From an uncultured Eubacteriales bacterium (GTDB taxonomy: Bacteria; Bacillota; Clostridia; Oscillospirales; CAG-272): a stretch of 64,000 bases of DNA. Position 1 is the stretch's first letter. The number at the start of each line of letters is the position of its first letter. The stretch spans positions 1-64,000 of the forward strand of contig CAKVOU010000011.1 in assembly GCA_934796165.1 (NCBI GenBank), given 5' to 3'. The notes below the pieces were generated by a model. The model did no database searches. It worked only from the letters and a program-made list of their open reading frames with translations, and had not been told where the DNA came from. Position numbers and translations under genes: made by a program. Below are positions 47,851-58,000 of the stretch, piece by piece.

Positions 47851-50800
47851 GTGAGCGACCGGAACGGACAGGATAACAATATCGACGAGCTTCTGAAGCG
47901 CCTGAACAAAATGTACGGCGCCGATCCGGCAGGCGGGAAGCCCTCGGAGAAGAAGCCAAAGGAAACCGGAAGCGGGGAAATGGATCCGGAGCTTCGCCGG
48001 ATGCTGGAACAGGCGATCACGGACGGAGTGCCGGAGGAAAAAACGTCTTCCGTGCCTGCCTCCGTTGAAACGCCGGAGGACGAACCGGACGGGACGTCGG
48101 AAGCGCCGGAAAATCAACCCGCAGCGCGCGCGGAGGAAGCGATCCGCGCAGATATTCTGAAACAGCTTGGTGACACCATTTCTCCTGATGAAGAAGTGCC
48201 GGTTGACGCGGAGGGACGCGCAGAAGCGGAGGAACTCACCGCAACGGAAGAATCTGCCGATGCGGGAGAACCCGCAGACGCGGAAGAGTCCGCAGATGAA
48301 GAAACCCTTGACGCGGAAGAATCAGCGGGCGAAGAAACCCTTGATGCGGAAGAATCCGCAGACGCAGAGGAACCGGCAGACAAAGAAGCCTTTGCCGACT
48401 CGGAGGAACCTGCTGTCACATCCACTGCAACTGTGCAAGCGCCCTTGATTGCCGAGGACTTTTCGATGACGGAGCGTGCCGCAGAAATCGCTCCTTGGGA
48501 CGAAGCCGGAGACGAGAAAGAACCGGCAGACGCGGGAGAACCCGCAGACGCGGAAGAACCCGCAGACGCGGAAGAACCCGCAGACGCAGAAGAACCCGCA
48601 GACGCAGAGGAACCTGCTGACGAAGAAACCTTTGCCGACTCGGAAGAATCCGCGGGCGAAGAAACCCTTGATGCGGAAGAACCCGCAGACGAAGAAAAGT
48701 CCGCCGACGCAGAGGAACCGGCAGATGCGGGAGAACCCGCAGACGCGGAAGAACCCGCAGTCGCAGAGGAACCTGCTGACGAGGAAACTTTTGCCGACTC
48801 GGAAGAATCCGCTGTCACATCCGCTGCAACTGTGCAAGCGCCCTTGATTGCCGAGGATTTTTCGATGACGGAGCGTGCCGCAGAGATCGCTCCTTGGGAC
48901 GAAGCTAAAGACGAGAAAGAAGCGGCTGATGCGGAAGAACCCGCAGACGAAGAAACCCTTGACGACTCGGAAGAACCCGCAGACGAAAAAGTCTTCGCCG
49001 ATGCAGAGAAACCTGCCGACGAAGAAACCTTTGCCGACTCGGAGGAACCCGTAGACGCAGAAGAGTCCGCAGACGCGGGAGAATCCGCAGACGCAGAAGA
49101 GTCCGCAGACGCGGAAGAATCCGCAGACGCAGAAGAGTTCGCAGACGCAGAAGAACCCGCGGGCGAAGAAACCCTTGACGACTCGGAAGAATCCGCAGAC
49201 GAAGAAACCCTTGCCGATTCGGAAGAAATCATCGCAACGGAAGAACCCGCAGACGAAGTATCGACTGACGAGGAAACCTTTGCCGATGCGGAAGAATTGC
49301 CAACACCTTCTGCAGATCCTGTAACATCAGAATCTCCCGAAGCACCCCCCGCAAATTCCACGACCTCCGCGTTTCCTGCAGCTCCCGCGGGTCTTCCGCC
49401 GGAGTTCCGGGACGGACATATTCTGTCCGACGGAGATATCCGCACCCTGCTTGATCTCGGCTACGAAAAAGAGCTCGCCGGGTTCATCGGCTATGAGCGC
49501 ATTGACTCGGTGCGTCGGGAGGGAACCGGCGTTTCGACTCCTGTCGGTGCCCGTAAAAAGAAGAAAAACAAGCGCAAACCGCAGAAGTCCGCAAAGCCAC
49601 TCGGAAACCTTGCGGAATACACCGACCGCGACCAGAATTACGAGGTCTGCGCCCGTTTCGCGGAGCGCCGCCGCCATCTGTACATCCGTTTTGCCGGAAC
49701 ACTTCTGTTCGCGGTGCTCCTCCTCATTTACGATATGCCGCACCTGTTCGGTATCCCCGGATTCGGTGCGCTCAATCCGGACAGCGTTCCGGGACTGTAC
49801 GCCTTCTTCGGGCTTCAGATCCTGCTCCTTTCTTCGGTGCTGTCCTTCCGCCAGATCCTTCGCGGGATTAAACGCGCGGCGGCTTTTGAAGCGGATCTGT
49901 ATCTCATGCCCATCGTGCTGATCCTGTTCAACATGGCATATGACATTTTGCTTTTGTCCTTTGGCTGTGACGGAACCCCGGATCTCTTCCACTTCGTGAC
50001 CGTTCTGTATCTGCTCTTTGCCATCGGCGGAGAATTGCTCCTGCTTGGCAGGGAGGAGTTGACCTTTGATACCATCTCCCGGGACGGGGACCGCTATACG
50101 CTGGAGCACACCGGCTACAACGAAAAGGACGGGAACATTTATCAGGTCCGGAAAACAGGGTTCCTGTCCGGAACCTTTGCGCGGATTCGCACGGAAACCC
50201 CGCTCCGGGTACTCAGCATCTTTTCGTTCGTTGCAATCCTGTTTTCGCTTCTGATGGCGGCGGGCGAATTCATTCTGACCGGAGATCTTGTCAAGGTGTT
50301 TTCGACGTTTATGAAATCGCTTGCGCTCTGTCTCCCGCTTTCTTCAACGGCGGCGTTTACGCTTCCGCAGTTCCTTATGACGAGAGAGCTGCACAAGCAC
50401 GGCTGTGCCGTGGTCGGGGATGCGTCGGTGGAAGAATACGCCGGAGAAAAGACGGTCATCTTCCGGGAAGAGGACATTTTCCGCGCCGGTTCCCGCGTCG
50501 GTTTTTCTGCGGCGGGAAAGAAGAAGCTGACGGAACAGTTCCACCTGTGCGGCGCACTCTTCCATAAGATCGGCGGAACGCTTTCTTCGGTGCTCGATCT
50601 GTCGCTTGCCAGGTCCGTGGACAAAGAGACGGTGGAATTCGGCGAGGTCGGAGAGGATGGACTGACCGCGACTGTCGGCGAAACCGACGCCGTGATCGGC
50701 AGTGCTGCGTATCTTGCGGCGCGCGGGATCCGCATCCCTCCGGAAAGCGCGGAGCGGGCGTATCTCCGGAAATCCGACTGCATTCCGCTTTACGTTGCCT

Positions 50801-51282
50801 TTGACGGGGAGGTCTGCCTCATTCTGGAGATGACCTACCGCATCGGCGAGGCGACCGAACAGATGATCCACGAGCTGAACGAAAACGGAACGCATATCGG
50901 CGTCAGCGTGGCGGATCCCTGTCTGACGGCGCCGTTTGTCTGGCGGCTCCGGAGGCTTGAACCGGACAGAATCAAGCTGTACCGTGTTTCTCACATTCAC
51001 GCAAATGAGAGCTTCCGCTCGATCGACGGCGGAATCTCTGCAAAGCGTGCCAAAAATCTGATTCTGCCCCTTGTCGCGTGCCGCCGGCTCTGTCAGACGC
51101 GCCGCACCGTGACCGGGATTCTCATTGTCAGCAGCATAGTGTCCGCTTTGTTTGTTTCCGCGCTCCTGTTCACCGGTGCGATCGGTTATCTCGCGCCCGC
51201 TATGATCGCGCTCTATCAGTTGGTCTGGTTTGCGCCGATGCTTCTGGCATCCGGCTGCCACCTGAACCGGGAAGGAAAATAA
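47851..51282 (+). CDS. Acidic-repeat protein with a degenerate P-type ATPase-like membrane domain
   Basis: The product is 1143 residues, starting at GTG 47851 behind AAGGAGGG. Residues 124-480 are a low-complexity acidic repeat (units such as ADAEEPADEETFADSEE). From about residue 611 come four membrane helices, a short soluble loop, two more helices, a soluble region and two final helices. The stretch CLPLSSTAAFTLP (from Cys827), then LHKHGCAVVGDASVEEYAG and KTVIF, follows the transport helix to P-domain path of P-type ATPases, but the phosphorylated DKTGT is replaced by REEDI (Arg872 in place of Asp). Later segments resemble the N domain (VIGSAAYLAARGI) and the TGD region (ADPCLTAPF). I infer a catalytically dead relative; function is unknown. 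Confidence 0.6.
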   Translation: MSDRNGQDNNIDELLKRLNKMYGADPAGGKPSEKKPKETGSGEMDPELRRMLEQAITDGVPEEKTSSVPASVETPEDEPDGTSEAPENQPAARAEEAIRADILKQLGDTISPDEEVPVDAEGRAEAEELTATEESADAGEPADAEESADEETLDAEESAGEETLDAEESADAEEPADKEAFADSEEPAVTSTATVQAPLIAEDFSMTERAAEIAPWDEAGDEKEPADAGEPADAEEPADAEEPADAEEPADAEEPADEETFADSEESAGEETLDAEEPADEEKSADAEEPADAGEPADAEEPAVAEEPADEETFADSEESAVTSAATVQAPLIAEDFSMTERAAEIAPWDEAKDEKEAADAEEPADEETLDDSEEPADEKVFADAEKPADEETFADSEEPVDAEESADAGESADAEESADAEESADAEEFADAEEPAGEETLDDSEESADEETLADSEEIIATEEPADEVSTDEETFADAEELPTPSADPVTSESPEAPPANSTTSAFPAAPAGLPPEFRDGHILSDGDIRTLLDLGYEKELAGFIGYERIDSVRREGTGVSTPVGARKKKKNKRKPQKSAKPLGNLAEYTDRDQNYEVCARFAERRRHLYIRFAGTLLFAVLLLIYDMPHLFGIPGFGALNPDSVPGLYAFFGLQILLLSSVLSFRQILRGIKRAAAFEADLYLMPIVLILFNMAYDILLLSFGCDGTPDLFHFVTVLYLLFAIGGELLLLGREELTFDTISRDGDRYTLEHTGYNEKDGNIYQVRKTGFLSGTFARIRTETPLRVLSIFSFVAILFSLLMAAGEFILTGDLVKVFSTFMKSLALCLPLSSTAAFTLPQFLMTRELHKHGCAVVGDASVEEYAGEKTVIFREEDIFRAGSRVGFSAAGKKKLTEQFHLCGALFHKIGGTLSSVLDLSLARSVDKETVEFGEVGEDGLTATVGETDAVIGSAAYLAARGIRIPPESAERAYLRKSDCIPLYVAFDGEVCLILEMTYRIGEATEQMIHELNENGTHIGVSVADPCLTAPFVWRLRRLEPDRIKLYRVSHIHANESFRSIDGGISAKRAKNLILPLVACRRLCQTRRTVTGILIVSSIVSALFVSALLFTGAIGYLAPAMIALYQLVWFAPMLLASGCHLNREGK
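48220..49290 (+). repeat. Acidic repeat tract inside the coding sequence
   Basis: Codons for Ala-Asp-Ala-Glu-Glu-Pro and Glu-Glu-Thr-Phe/Leu-Ala-Asp-Ser-Glu-Glu alternate for about 1.07 kb. A non-repetitive 29-codon segment (containing LIAEDFSMTERAAEIAPWDE) occurs twice, at 48421-48507 and 48820-48906, exactly 399 bases apart with few base changes, showing a recent in-frame duplication. Confidence 0.9.
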
Positions 51283-51285
51283 TCC

Positions 51286-53148
51286 ATGAACGAAAACATC
51301 AGTTCCGTCCTCAAGTCCGTCTCCAAACCGGGCAGATATGTCGGCGGGGAATACGGACAGGTCGTGAAATGCAGGGAAGCGGTCAAGGCACGGTTTGCCT
51401 TCTGTTTCCCGGATACCTATGAGATCGGTATGTCCAATCTCGGCATGCGGATTCTGTACGGCGCGCTCAACGAGCAGCCCGACATCTGGTGCGAGCGGGT
51501 ATTTGACCCGTGGACGGATATGCAGGACAAAATGCGGGAATACGGATTCCCGCTGACGGCGCTGGAGAGCGGCGACCCGATCCGGATGTTTGATTTCGTC
51601 GGCTTCACGCTCCAGTACGAAATGAGCTACACCAATGTGCTCAATATGCTGGATCTTGCGCACATCCCGCTCCGCGCATCCGACCGGGAGGAGAGCGATC
51701 CGATTGTGATCGGCGGCGGACCCTGCGCGTATAACCCCGAACCGATGGCGGATTTCTTTGACCTTTTCAACATCGGCGAGGGTGAGGAAATGCTCCCCGA
51801 GATCGTGCGGCTTTATATCCGTATGAAGGATGAGGGAAGATACACCCGCGAGGCGTTTCTGCACGAGGCGGCACGCACAATCGAGGGAGTATATGTGCCG
51901 TCCCTCTACCGCGTGACCTACCATGAGGACGGAACGATCGAAGCGTACACCCCCATTTACGATGATATTCCGAAGCAGGTCAGGCGCCGGATCATCAAGG
52001 ATATGGACAAGTCCTACTTCCCGGAAAAGCCGGTCATGCCGTACATCGAAACGGTGCACGACCGCATCATGCTGGAGGTGTTTCGCGGCTGTATCCGCGG
52101 TTGTCGTTTCTGCCAGGCGGGCATGATCTACCGCCCCGTCAGAGAAAAGTCGGCGGACGTGCTCAACTGCCAGGCGGAACATATTTTCAAGGCGACGGGG
52201 TATGAGGAGATTTCCATGTCGTCGCTTTCCATCAGCGACTACACGCATCTGGAGGAGCTGACCGAAAAACTGCTTGAGTGGACCGACCGCAATATGGTCA
52301 GTCTGTCGCTCCCGTCGCTCCGCGCGGACAGCTTTACCAAGGAACTGATGGCAAAGATCGCGACAGTGCGTTCCTCGTCCCTGACCTTCGCGCCGGAGGC
52401 GGGAACCCAGAGACTGCGCGATGTCATCAACAAGAACGTGACCGAGGAGGATCTCTTCCACGCGGTTAATGTCGCTTATGCCGGCGGCAAGAGCCAGGTC
52501 AAGCTGTACTTCATGGAGGGGCTTCCCACCGAGACCAATGAAGACCTCGCGGGGATTGCCGACCTCGCACACCGGGTCGTGGCGGAGTATTACCGCAACC
52601 CCGACCGCCCGAAGGGAAGATCGCCGCAGGTGACCATCAGCGTTTCCTGCTTTGTGCCCAAGCCCTTTACGCCGTTCCAGTGGGAACCGCAGGATTCCAT
52701 GGAGACGCTGGTGGAAAAGCAGAAATATCTCGGCAGCTGTGTGACCGACCGCAAGGTACGTTACACGCATCATAACGCCGAGGTCAGCCATATCGAGGCG
52801 GTACTTGCCAAGGGTGACCGCAGAATGTGCGCGTCACTGGAGCTTGCCGCAAAGCGCGGTTTCCGCTTTGACGCATGGGACGAGTTCTTCAATTATAAGA
52901 ACTGGCTCGCGGTTTTCTCTGACAGCGGTATTGATCCCGCGTTTTACGCAAACCGCCGCATTGCCGAGGACGAGGTACTCCCGTGGGATATCATCGATAT
53001 CGGCGTGACCAAAGAATTTTTCCTCAGAGAAAAGCACAAGGCATACGGTGAGAAGACCACGCCGAACTGCCGTGAAGCCTGCTCCGGATGCGGAGCAAAC
53101 CGACTGGGAGGTGAGCACACGTGTTGCCCGAAACCAAAGAATCCCTGA
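51286..53148 (+). CDS. TIGR03960-family radical SAM protein
   Basis: The product is 620 residues. The N-terminal third is a B12-binding-like domain (FCFPDTYEIGMSNLGMRILY, VIGGGPCAYNPEPMADFFD). The radical SAM core has Cys269, Cys273 and Cys276 in FRGCIRGCRFCQAGM for the 4Fe-4S cluster, with SSLSISDYTHLEEL and LTFAPEAGTQRLRDVINK downstream. A Cys-rich tail (CREACSGCGANRLGG) may bind a second cluster. The family is widespread and usually sits next to the TIGR03936 gene, as here; the substrate is not known, though tRNA or rRNA modification is often proposed. It begins three bases after the preceding gene. Confidence 0.9.
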   Translation: MNENISSVLKSVSKPGRYVGGEYGQVVKCREAVKARFAFCFPDTYEIGMSNLGMRILYGALNEQPDIWCERVFDPWTDMQDKMREYGFPLTALESGDPIRMFDFVGFTLQYEMSYTNVLNMLDLAHIPLRASDREESDPIVIGGGPCAYNPEPMADFFDLFNIGEGEEMLPEIVRLYIRMKDEGRYTREAFLHEAARTIEGVYVPSLYRVTYHEDGTIEAYTPIYDDIPKQVRRRIIKDMDKSYFPEKPVMPYIETVHDRIMLEVFRGCIRGCRFCQAGMIYRPVREKSADVLNCQAEHIFKATGYEEISMSSLSISDYTHLEELTEKLLEWTDRNMVSLSLPSLRADSFTKELMAKIATVRSSSLTFAPEAGTQRLRDVINKNVTEEDLFHAVNVAYAGGKSQVKLYFMEGLPTETNEDLAGIADLAHRVVAEYYRNPDRPKGRSPQVTISVSCFVPKPFTPFQWEPQDSMETLVEKQKYLGSCVTDRKVRYTHHNAEVSHIEAVLAKGDRRMCASLELAAKRGFRFDAWDEFFNYKNWLAVFSDSGIDPAFYANRRIAEDEVLPWDIIDIGVTKEFFLREKHKAYGEKTTPNCREACSGCGANRLGGEHTCCPKPKNP

Positions 53149-53864
53149 TCTTCGGTGCGGACGAGCTTGCCGCGTATCCGCTCCTGCCTGCGCCCATCAC
53201 GGTCAGATTCCGCTTCTCCAAAACGGGAAGTCTGCAATACATCTCCCACCTGGACCTGCAACGCACCTTCGGACGGGTGGTTTTGCGGGCGGGGATCCCG
53301 GTCTGGTATACCAAGGGCTTCAACCCGCACCCGAAGTTGGTATTTGCGCTTCCGCTTCCCGTCGGGACCGAGAGCGTCACCGAATATCTGGACCTTCGCG
53401 TTGACCGGGAAATGGAGCCGTCGGAGATGATGACCCGGTTCAATTCCTGTCTTACCGACGAAATGAAAATCCTCGACGCGTATCTGCCGGAGCATCCGTT
53501 CTCCGAGATTGCGTTTGCGGAATATGAGATTGACCTCTGGTCGGCGGGGATCGGCGCGGAGTTTGCTCCTGCCGTAACCGCCTTCCTCACGACCTCCCCC
53601 GTTATGATTACGAGGAAGGGCAAGGCGGGCGACCGCACCGAGGACATGATCCCGCTCATCCGCCGCGTGTCGGCAACCTCCGGGGAGGGGCACGCACGGC
53701 TTGTACTTACAGTACACGCCGGAACCGGCGCACTTAATCCGGAATTCGTCGTGACGGCGCTCCGGGGGCGCTTCGGAATTCTTTCCGGTGATCCGCTTTG
53801 CGAGCATTATAGGATTCTCAGAAAGCGTCTGTTCACTTCGGACGGCGAGACGGAGTTCCGCTGA
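53121..53864 (+). CDS. TIGR03936 (DUF2344) radical SAM-associated protein
   Basis: The product is 247 residues. ITVRFRFSKTGSLQYISHLD and GIPVWYTKGFNPHPKLVFAL followed by PLPVGTESVTEYLD are the family signatures. The protein has no radical SAM cluster of its own and is thought to work with the TIGR03960 enzyme encoded just upstream. It starts with GTG at 53121 behind GGAGGTG, overlapping the end of the previous gene by 28 bases, so the two are coupled. In many Firmicutes the pair precedes rng and rplU; that continuation is absent here. Confidence 0.9.
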   Translation: MLPETKESLIFGADELAAYPLLPAPITVRFRFSKTGSLQYISHLDLQRTFGRVVLRAGIPVWYTKGFNPHPKLVFALPLPVGTESVTEYLDLRVDREMEPSEMMTRFNSCLTDEMKILDAYLPEHPFSEIAFAEYEIDLWSAGIGAEFAPAVTAFLTTSPVMITRKGKAGDRTEDMIPLIRRVSATSGEGHARLVLTVHAGTGALNPEFVVTALRGRFGILSGDPLCEHYRILRKRLFTSDGETEFR

Positions 53865-53871
53865 TCCCGGG

Positions 53872-53952
53872 GGCGGGCGCGGGGGCGACTTCCGCCCGTG
53901 CCGCGGCACAAGCCGCGCCGCAGCGCGGACTTCCGCCGCCCCCGCGCCCGCC
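53872..53952 (+). repeat. Structured intergenic repeat, copy B
   Basis: The outer stem is a perfect 16 bp pairing of 53872-53887 (GGCGGGCGCGGGGGCG) with 53937-53952. GGGCGACTTCCGCCC (53883-53897) and GCGGACTTCCGCCGCC (53925-53940) give the same internal loop and inner stem as copy A, and the apical arm contains the palindrome GTGCCGCGGCAC. Confidence 0.8.
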
Positions 53953-54245
53953 TGTACGCCGAAGCCGCGCGGCGCTTTCCGCGCATATTCCGCGGAAGGG
54001 GACCCACGCACCTGCCCGAACGGCGGCTGAGCCGACTGTGCAAGCCGTTCCCCCGGCTCGCGTACCGCCCCCTCTGTTTGCAGACCTTCCCCGGTTTATG
54101 CAGACTGCCGTCCGGCTTGAGGCTGTTCCCCCGACGTTTACGTGCTTCGTTCCCCCCGCTTGCTTCGGGCGATTGCCGTCCGAAGATTTTTCACGTTTTT
54201 CCATGTCGTATTTTGATGTTGCCTGTCGGAAAGGGTTCTCTTTTT
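53953..54245. other. Gap after repeat copy B
   Basis: The gap contains CCGCGCGGCGC and TTCCGCGCATATTCCGCGGAA pairings and pyrimidine-rich DNA. Frames are open on both strands but none has a credible start site. A TGTTGCCTG...AAAGGG stretch precedes the next ATG. Confidence 0.5.
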
Positions 54246-54938
54246 ATGAAAAAACTCAGGTTTCCCTCTGAATTGTGTTATCTGCTCGGACTTATCATCA
54301 TGGCACTCGGTACCGCCTTTATGAACCGCGCCGAACTCGGCGTTTCCATGGTCGTGGCACCTGCCAAGGTATTCTCCATGAAGACCGGCTTTTCGTTCGG
54401 CTGGTCGGATGTCATTCTTCAGGTCGTGCTTCTGCTCGCGCTGTGTATCGTCATGCGGCGCTTCCGTGTGGGGTATCTCTTTTCCTTCGCTACGGCGTTT
54501 TTCTACGGAAGATTGCTCGACCTTTTCATTTTCCTCATGACGAACCTGCCGTCGGGGAATCTGCTCCTTCGTATTCTCTGGGCGTTTGTCGGTATGGCGG
54601 TGACCGCCGTCGGCGTCGCGTTCTTCTTACATACCTATTTCGCGCCGGAATCCTATGACCTGTTCGTCAGGGAAGTTTCGGAGAAATTCAAAATCCCCTT
54701 TGGTAAATTTAAAACGGCATATGACTGTGTGAGTCTGGCAATTGCCGTCATTATGACGTTTGCCCTCTTCGGCACACAGGTCTTTGAGGCATGGGGCAGA
54801 GGCAGCTTCGAGGGGATCGGTCCTGCCACCATCGTATGCGCCGTCATCAACGGTGCCATGATCGCCGCCTGCTCCCGGTGGATGCAGAGACATCTGGACC
54901 TTTTCGATCTTTTTCCGATTGCGGAATATTTCAAATAA
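54246..54938 (+). CDS. YczE/DUF6198-like membrane protein
   Basis: The product is 230 residues. Five to six membrane segments are visible, with ELCYLLGLIIMALGTAFMNR and AELGVSMVVAPAKVFS at the N-terminus, the pattern of the YczE/YitT-like group of integral membrane proteins of unknown function. The region GYLFSFATAFFYGRLLDLFI also fits. I chose ATG 54246 (MKKLRFPSEL) because the hydrophobic domain begins right after it; the frame is open a further 116 codons upstream but that stretch contains repeat copy B and Arg/Pro-rich residues. It is a probable single gene. Confidence 0.78.
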   Translation: MKKLRFPSELCYLLGLIIMALGTAFMNRAELGVSMVVAPAKVFSMKTGFSFGWSDVILQVVLLLALCIVMRRFRVGYLFSFATAFFYGRLLDLFIFLMTNLPSGNLLLRILWAFVGMAVTAVGVAFFLHTYFAPESYDLFVREVSEKFKIPFGKFKTAYDCVSLAIAVIMTFALFGTQVFEAWGRGSFEGIGPATIVCAVINGAMIAACSRWMQRHLDLFDLFPIAEYFK

Positions 54939-55018
54939 CCGAATTCACAGTCAGTTCATTATTGAATGCTACCATACAACTTGAAAACGAATCACAGAAA
55001 TCTATGAGGGAATTACGG

Positions 55019-58000
55019 ATGGAATCGGTAAATAACTGTAAAGAACTCAAATTGAATACAGGCGCGGGCGCGGTGATCGGCATCGATATCGGCTCCACGA
55101 CGGCAAAGATCGTTGCCGTAGAGGACGGACGGGTCGTGTTTGAGTGCTACGAGCGACATTTTTCACAGGTGCGCGCCAAGGCACTGGAATTGGTCGGGCG
55201 CGCCAGAGCGTGTTTCCGGAGCGGAAAGGATACGCCGGTCAAGGTAGCGATCTCCGGCTCCGCTGGGCTGGGGCTTGCGGACGCCGCGGGGATCCCCTTT
55301 GTGCAGGAGGTCTTTGCAACGGGCGAGACGGTCAAGGCACTGGCTCCCGATACCTCGGTCGTCATTGAGCTTGGCGGCGAAGACGCAAAGGTCATCTTCT
55401 TTGACGGCGGTATGGACGAGCGCATGAACGGTTCGTGCGCCGGCGGAACGGGCGCGTTCATTGACCAGATGGCGACGCTCCTTGACGTTACGGTGGACGA
55501 AATGGACGCGCTTGCCCTGAAACATACCAGACTGTATCCCATCGCATCACGCTGCGGCGTGTTTGCCAAGACGGACATACAGCCCCTGCTCAACCAGGGC
55601 GCAAACAAAGAAGACATCGCCGCGAGCATCTATCAGGCGGTCGTCAGCCAGACCATCGCGGGTCTGGCGCAGGGCAGAAAGATCGAGGGCAAGGTCATGT
55701 TCCTCGGCGGCCCCCTGTATTACTGCCACGGCTTGCGCGAGCGGTTTGTCGATACGCTTCATCTGTCCTCCGGGAACGCCCTGTTCCCGGAGTACGGAAG
55801 ATTTGCCGTCGCCATCGGGGCGGCGCAGTACGCGGCGGGGCAGGAGACCTCCTTTACCTACCCGGAACTGACCGCGGCGATCGAAAAAAGTACCAGAGAA
55901 AAAACGGATATGCCCCATGCCGAGCCGCTCTTCCGGAGTGAGGCGGAGTACGAGGAATTCCGTGCGCGTCACGGAAAGGCGGCGGTCCGCTATACCTATC
56001 CCAAGGATTATGCGGGCGATGCGTATCTCGGCATTGACTGCGGCAGTACGACAACCAAACTGCTCCTCATGGCAGAGGACGGCTCCGTGCTGTATACTTA
56101 TTACAGCTCCAACAGAGGAAATCCCGTCTCCATCGTCAGGGATCAGCTGATCCAGATCCGCGAGCTCTGCGCTGACCGGATCCGAATCCGCGGCAGTGCC
56201 GTTACCGGATACGGGGAGGAGCTCATCCGCCACGCATTCCGCGTGGACCGCGGGCTGGTCGAGACCATGGCGCACTTCACCGCCGCCAGATTCTTCAACC
56301 CGAAGGTCGATTTCATTCTGGACATCGGCGGACAGGATATCAAATGCTTCAAGGTCAAGGATAATGCCATCGACAGCATCATGCTCAACGAGGCGTGCTC
56401 CTCCGGCTGCGGTTCCTTCATTGAAACCTTTGCAAAATCCATGGGCTACGGCGTGGAAGAGTTCTCAAAGCTCGGCTTGTTTGCCGACGCCCCCGTGGAG
56501 CTCGGCTCCCGGTGCACCGTCTTTATGAACTCCTCCGTCAAGGAGGCACAGAAGAACGGCGCGTCGGTCGGCGATATTTCCGCAGGGCTTTCCATGAGTG
56601 TGGTCAAGAACGCGATCTACAAGGTCATCCGTGCCAACAGCGCGGACGAGTTGGGCCGTGAGATCGTGGTGCAGGGCGGTACCTTCTATAACGACGCCGT
56701 GCTCCGCAGTTTTGAAAGAGAGATCGGCAGGAATGTCATCCGTCCCGCCATCGCGGGTCTGATGGGCGCTTACGGCGCGGCGCTTTACGTCCGTTCCCTG
56801 AAGCTCCCGGAATCCACGCTTCTGCCGCTTGCCGACCTGTACGCATTCACCCATTCGGCAAAGTCCGCGACCTGCCACGGCTGTACCAACCAGTGCCGCC
56901 TGACGATCAACATCTTCTCCGGCGGGGAAAAGTATATCTCCGGCAACAAGTGTGAAAAGGGTGCCGGGATCCGCACCGATTCCCCGGAGTTTGAGGTGCT
57001 TCCCAACCTGCATGAATTCAAGAGACAGAAAATGCTGTCGCTCTCGCCGGTCGAGGGCGGGCGGAGATCGGATATCACCATCGGTTTCCCGCAGGCGCTC
57101 GGTATGTATGAGCTGGCGCCCTTCTTCCACGCGATTTTCTCGGACCTCGGCTTCCGCGTCGTGCTGTCCGGGATGTCCTCCCGCGCGATCTATACGCTGG
57201 GGCAGTACAGTATCCCGTCGGATACCGCCTGCTATCCCGCAAAGATCATGCACGGGCACGTGGAAAAACTGCTTTCCGACGGCGTGGACGCAATCTTCTA
57301 CCCCTGCCTGTCCTACAACTTTGACGAGAACCTCGGCACCAACCACTACAACTGCCCGGTGGTTGCGTACTATTCCGAGCTTCTCGCGAGCAATATGGAC
57401 GATCTCAAAAAGACAAAATTCCTTTACCCCTACCTCAACATCAACAGTGAACGGGAATTGACGCGGGGGCTCTGGAGAATGCTTACCGCCAATTTCGGAA
57501 CCGGATTTACCAAGCATGAGGTGCTTCATGCCGTCCGCGCGGGATATGCCGCTTACGGTGCGTGGATGAAGGACATCCGGAAAGAGGGAAAGCGCGCGCT
57601 TGCATACGCAAAGGAGCACGCAAAACGGATCATGGTGCTTGCGGGACGTCCGTATCACATTGACCCGGAGATCGGACATGGCATCGACCGGCTGGCGACT
57701 GCACTCGGATTCTGTGTGGTCAGTGAGGACAGCATCAGCGATCTGACGGAGCAAAAGCCCGTCAACGTCCTCAACCAGTGGACCTATCACGCCCGGTTGT
57801 ACAGTGCCGCGCACTACGCGGCGTCGCACGAAGGCGTGGAGATGGTTCAGCTCGTGTCCTTCGGCTGCGGCATTGATGCCATTACCGCCGACGAGGTGCG
57901 TTCTGTCATGGAGCACGCGGGTCGGCTTTATACCCAGATCAAGATCGACGAGATCACCAATCTCGGTGCGGTCAACATTCGTCTGCGCAGTCTGCTCGGT

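Noticed and set aside
48220..49290. Possible CRISPR-like regular repeats
   Set aside because: The units are short, in frame, variable in spacing and encode acidic residues; there are no unique spacers or cas genes.
48114..49445. A 443-codon Ser/Ala-rich frame opposite the acidic repeat
   Set aside because: The repeat codons are stop-free on both strands; the plus-strand frame is continuous with a membrane domain and has a good ribosome binding site.
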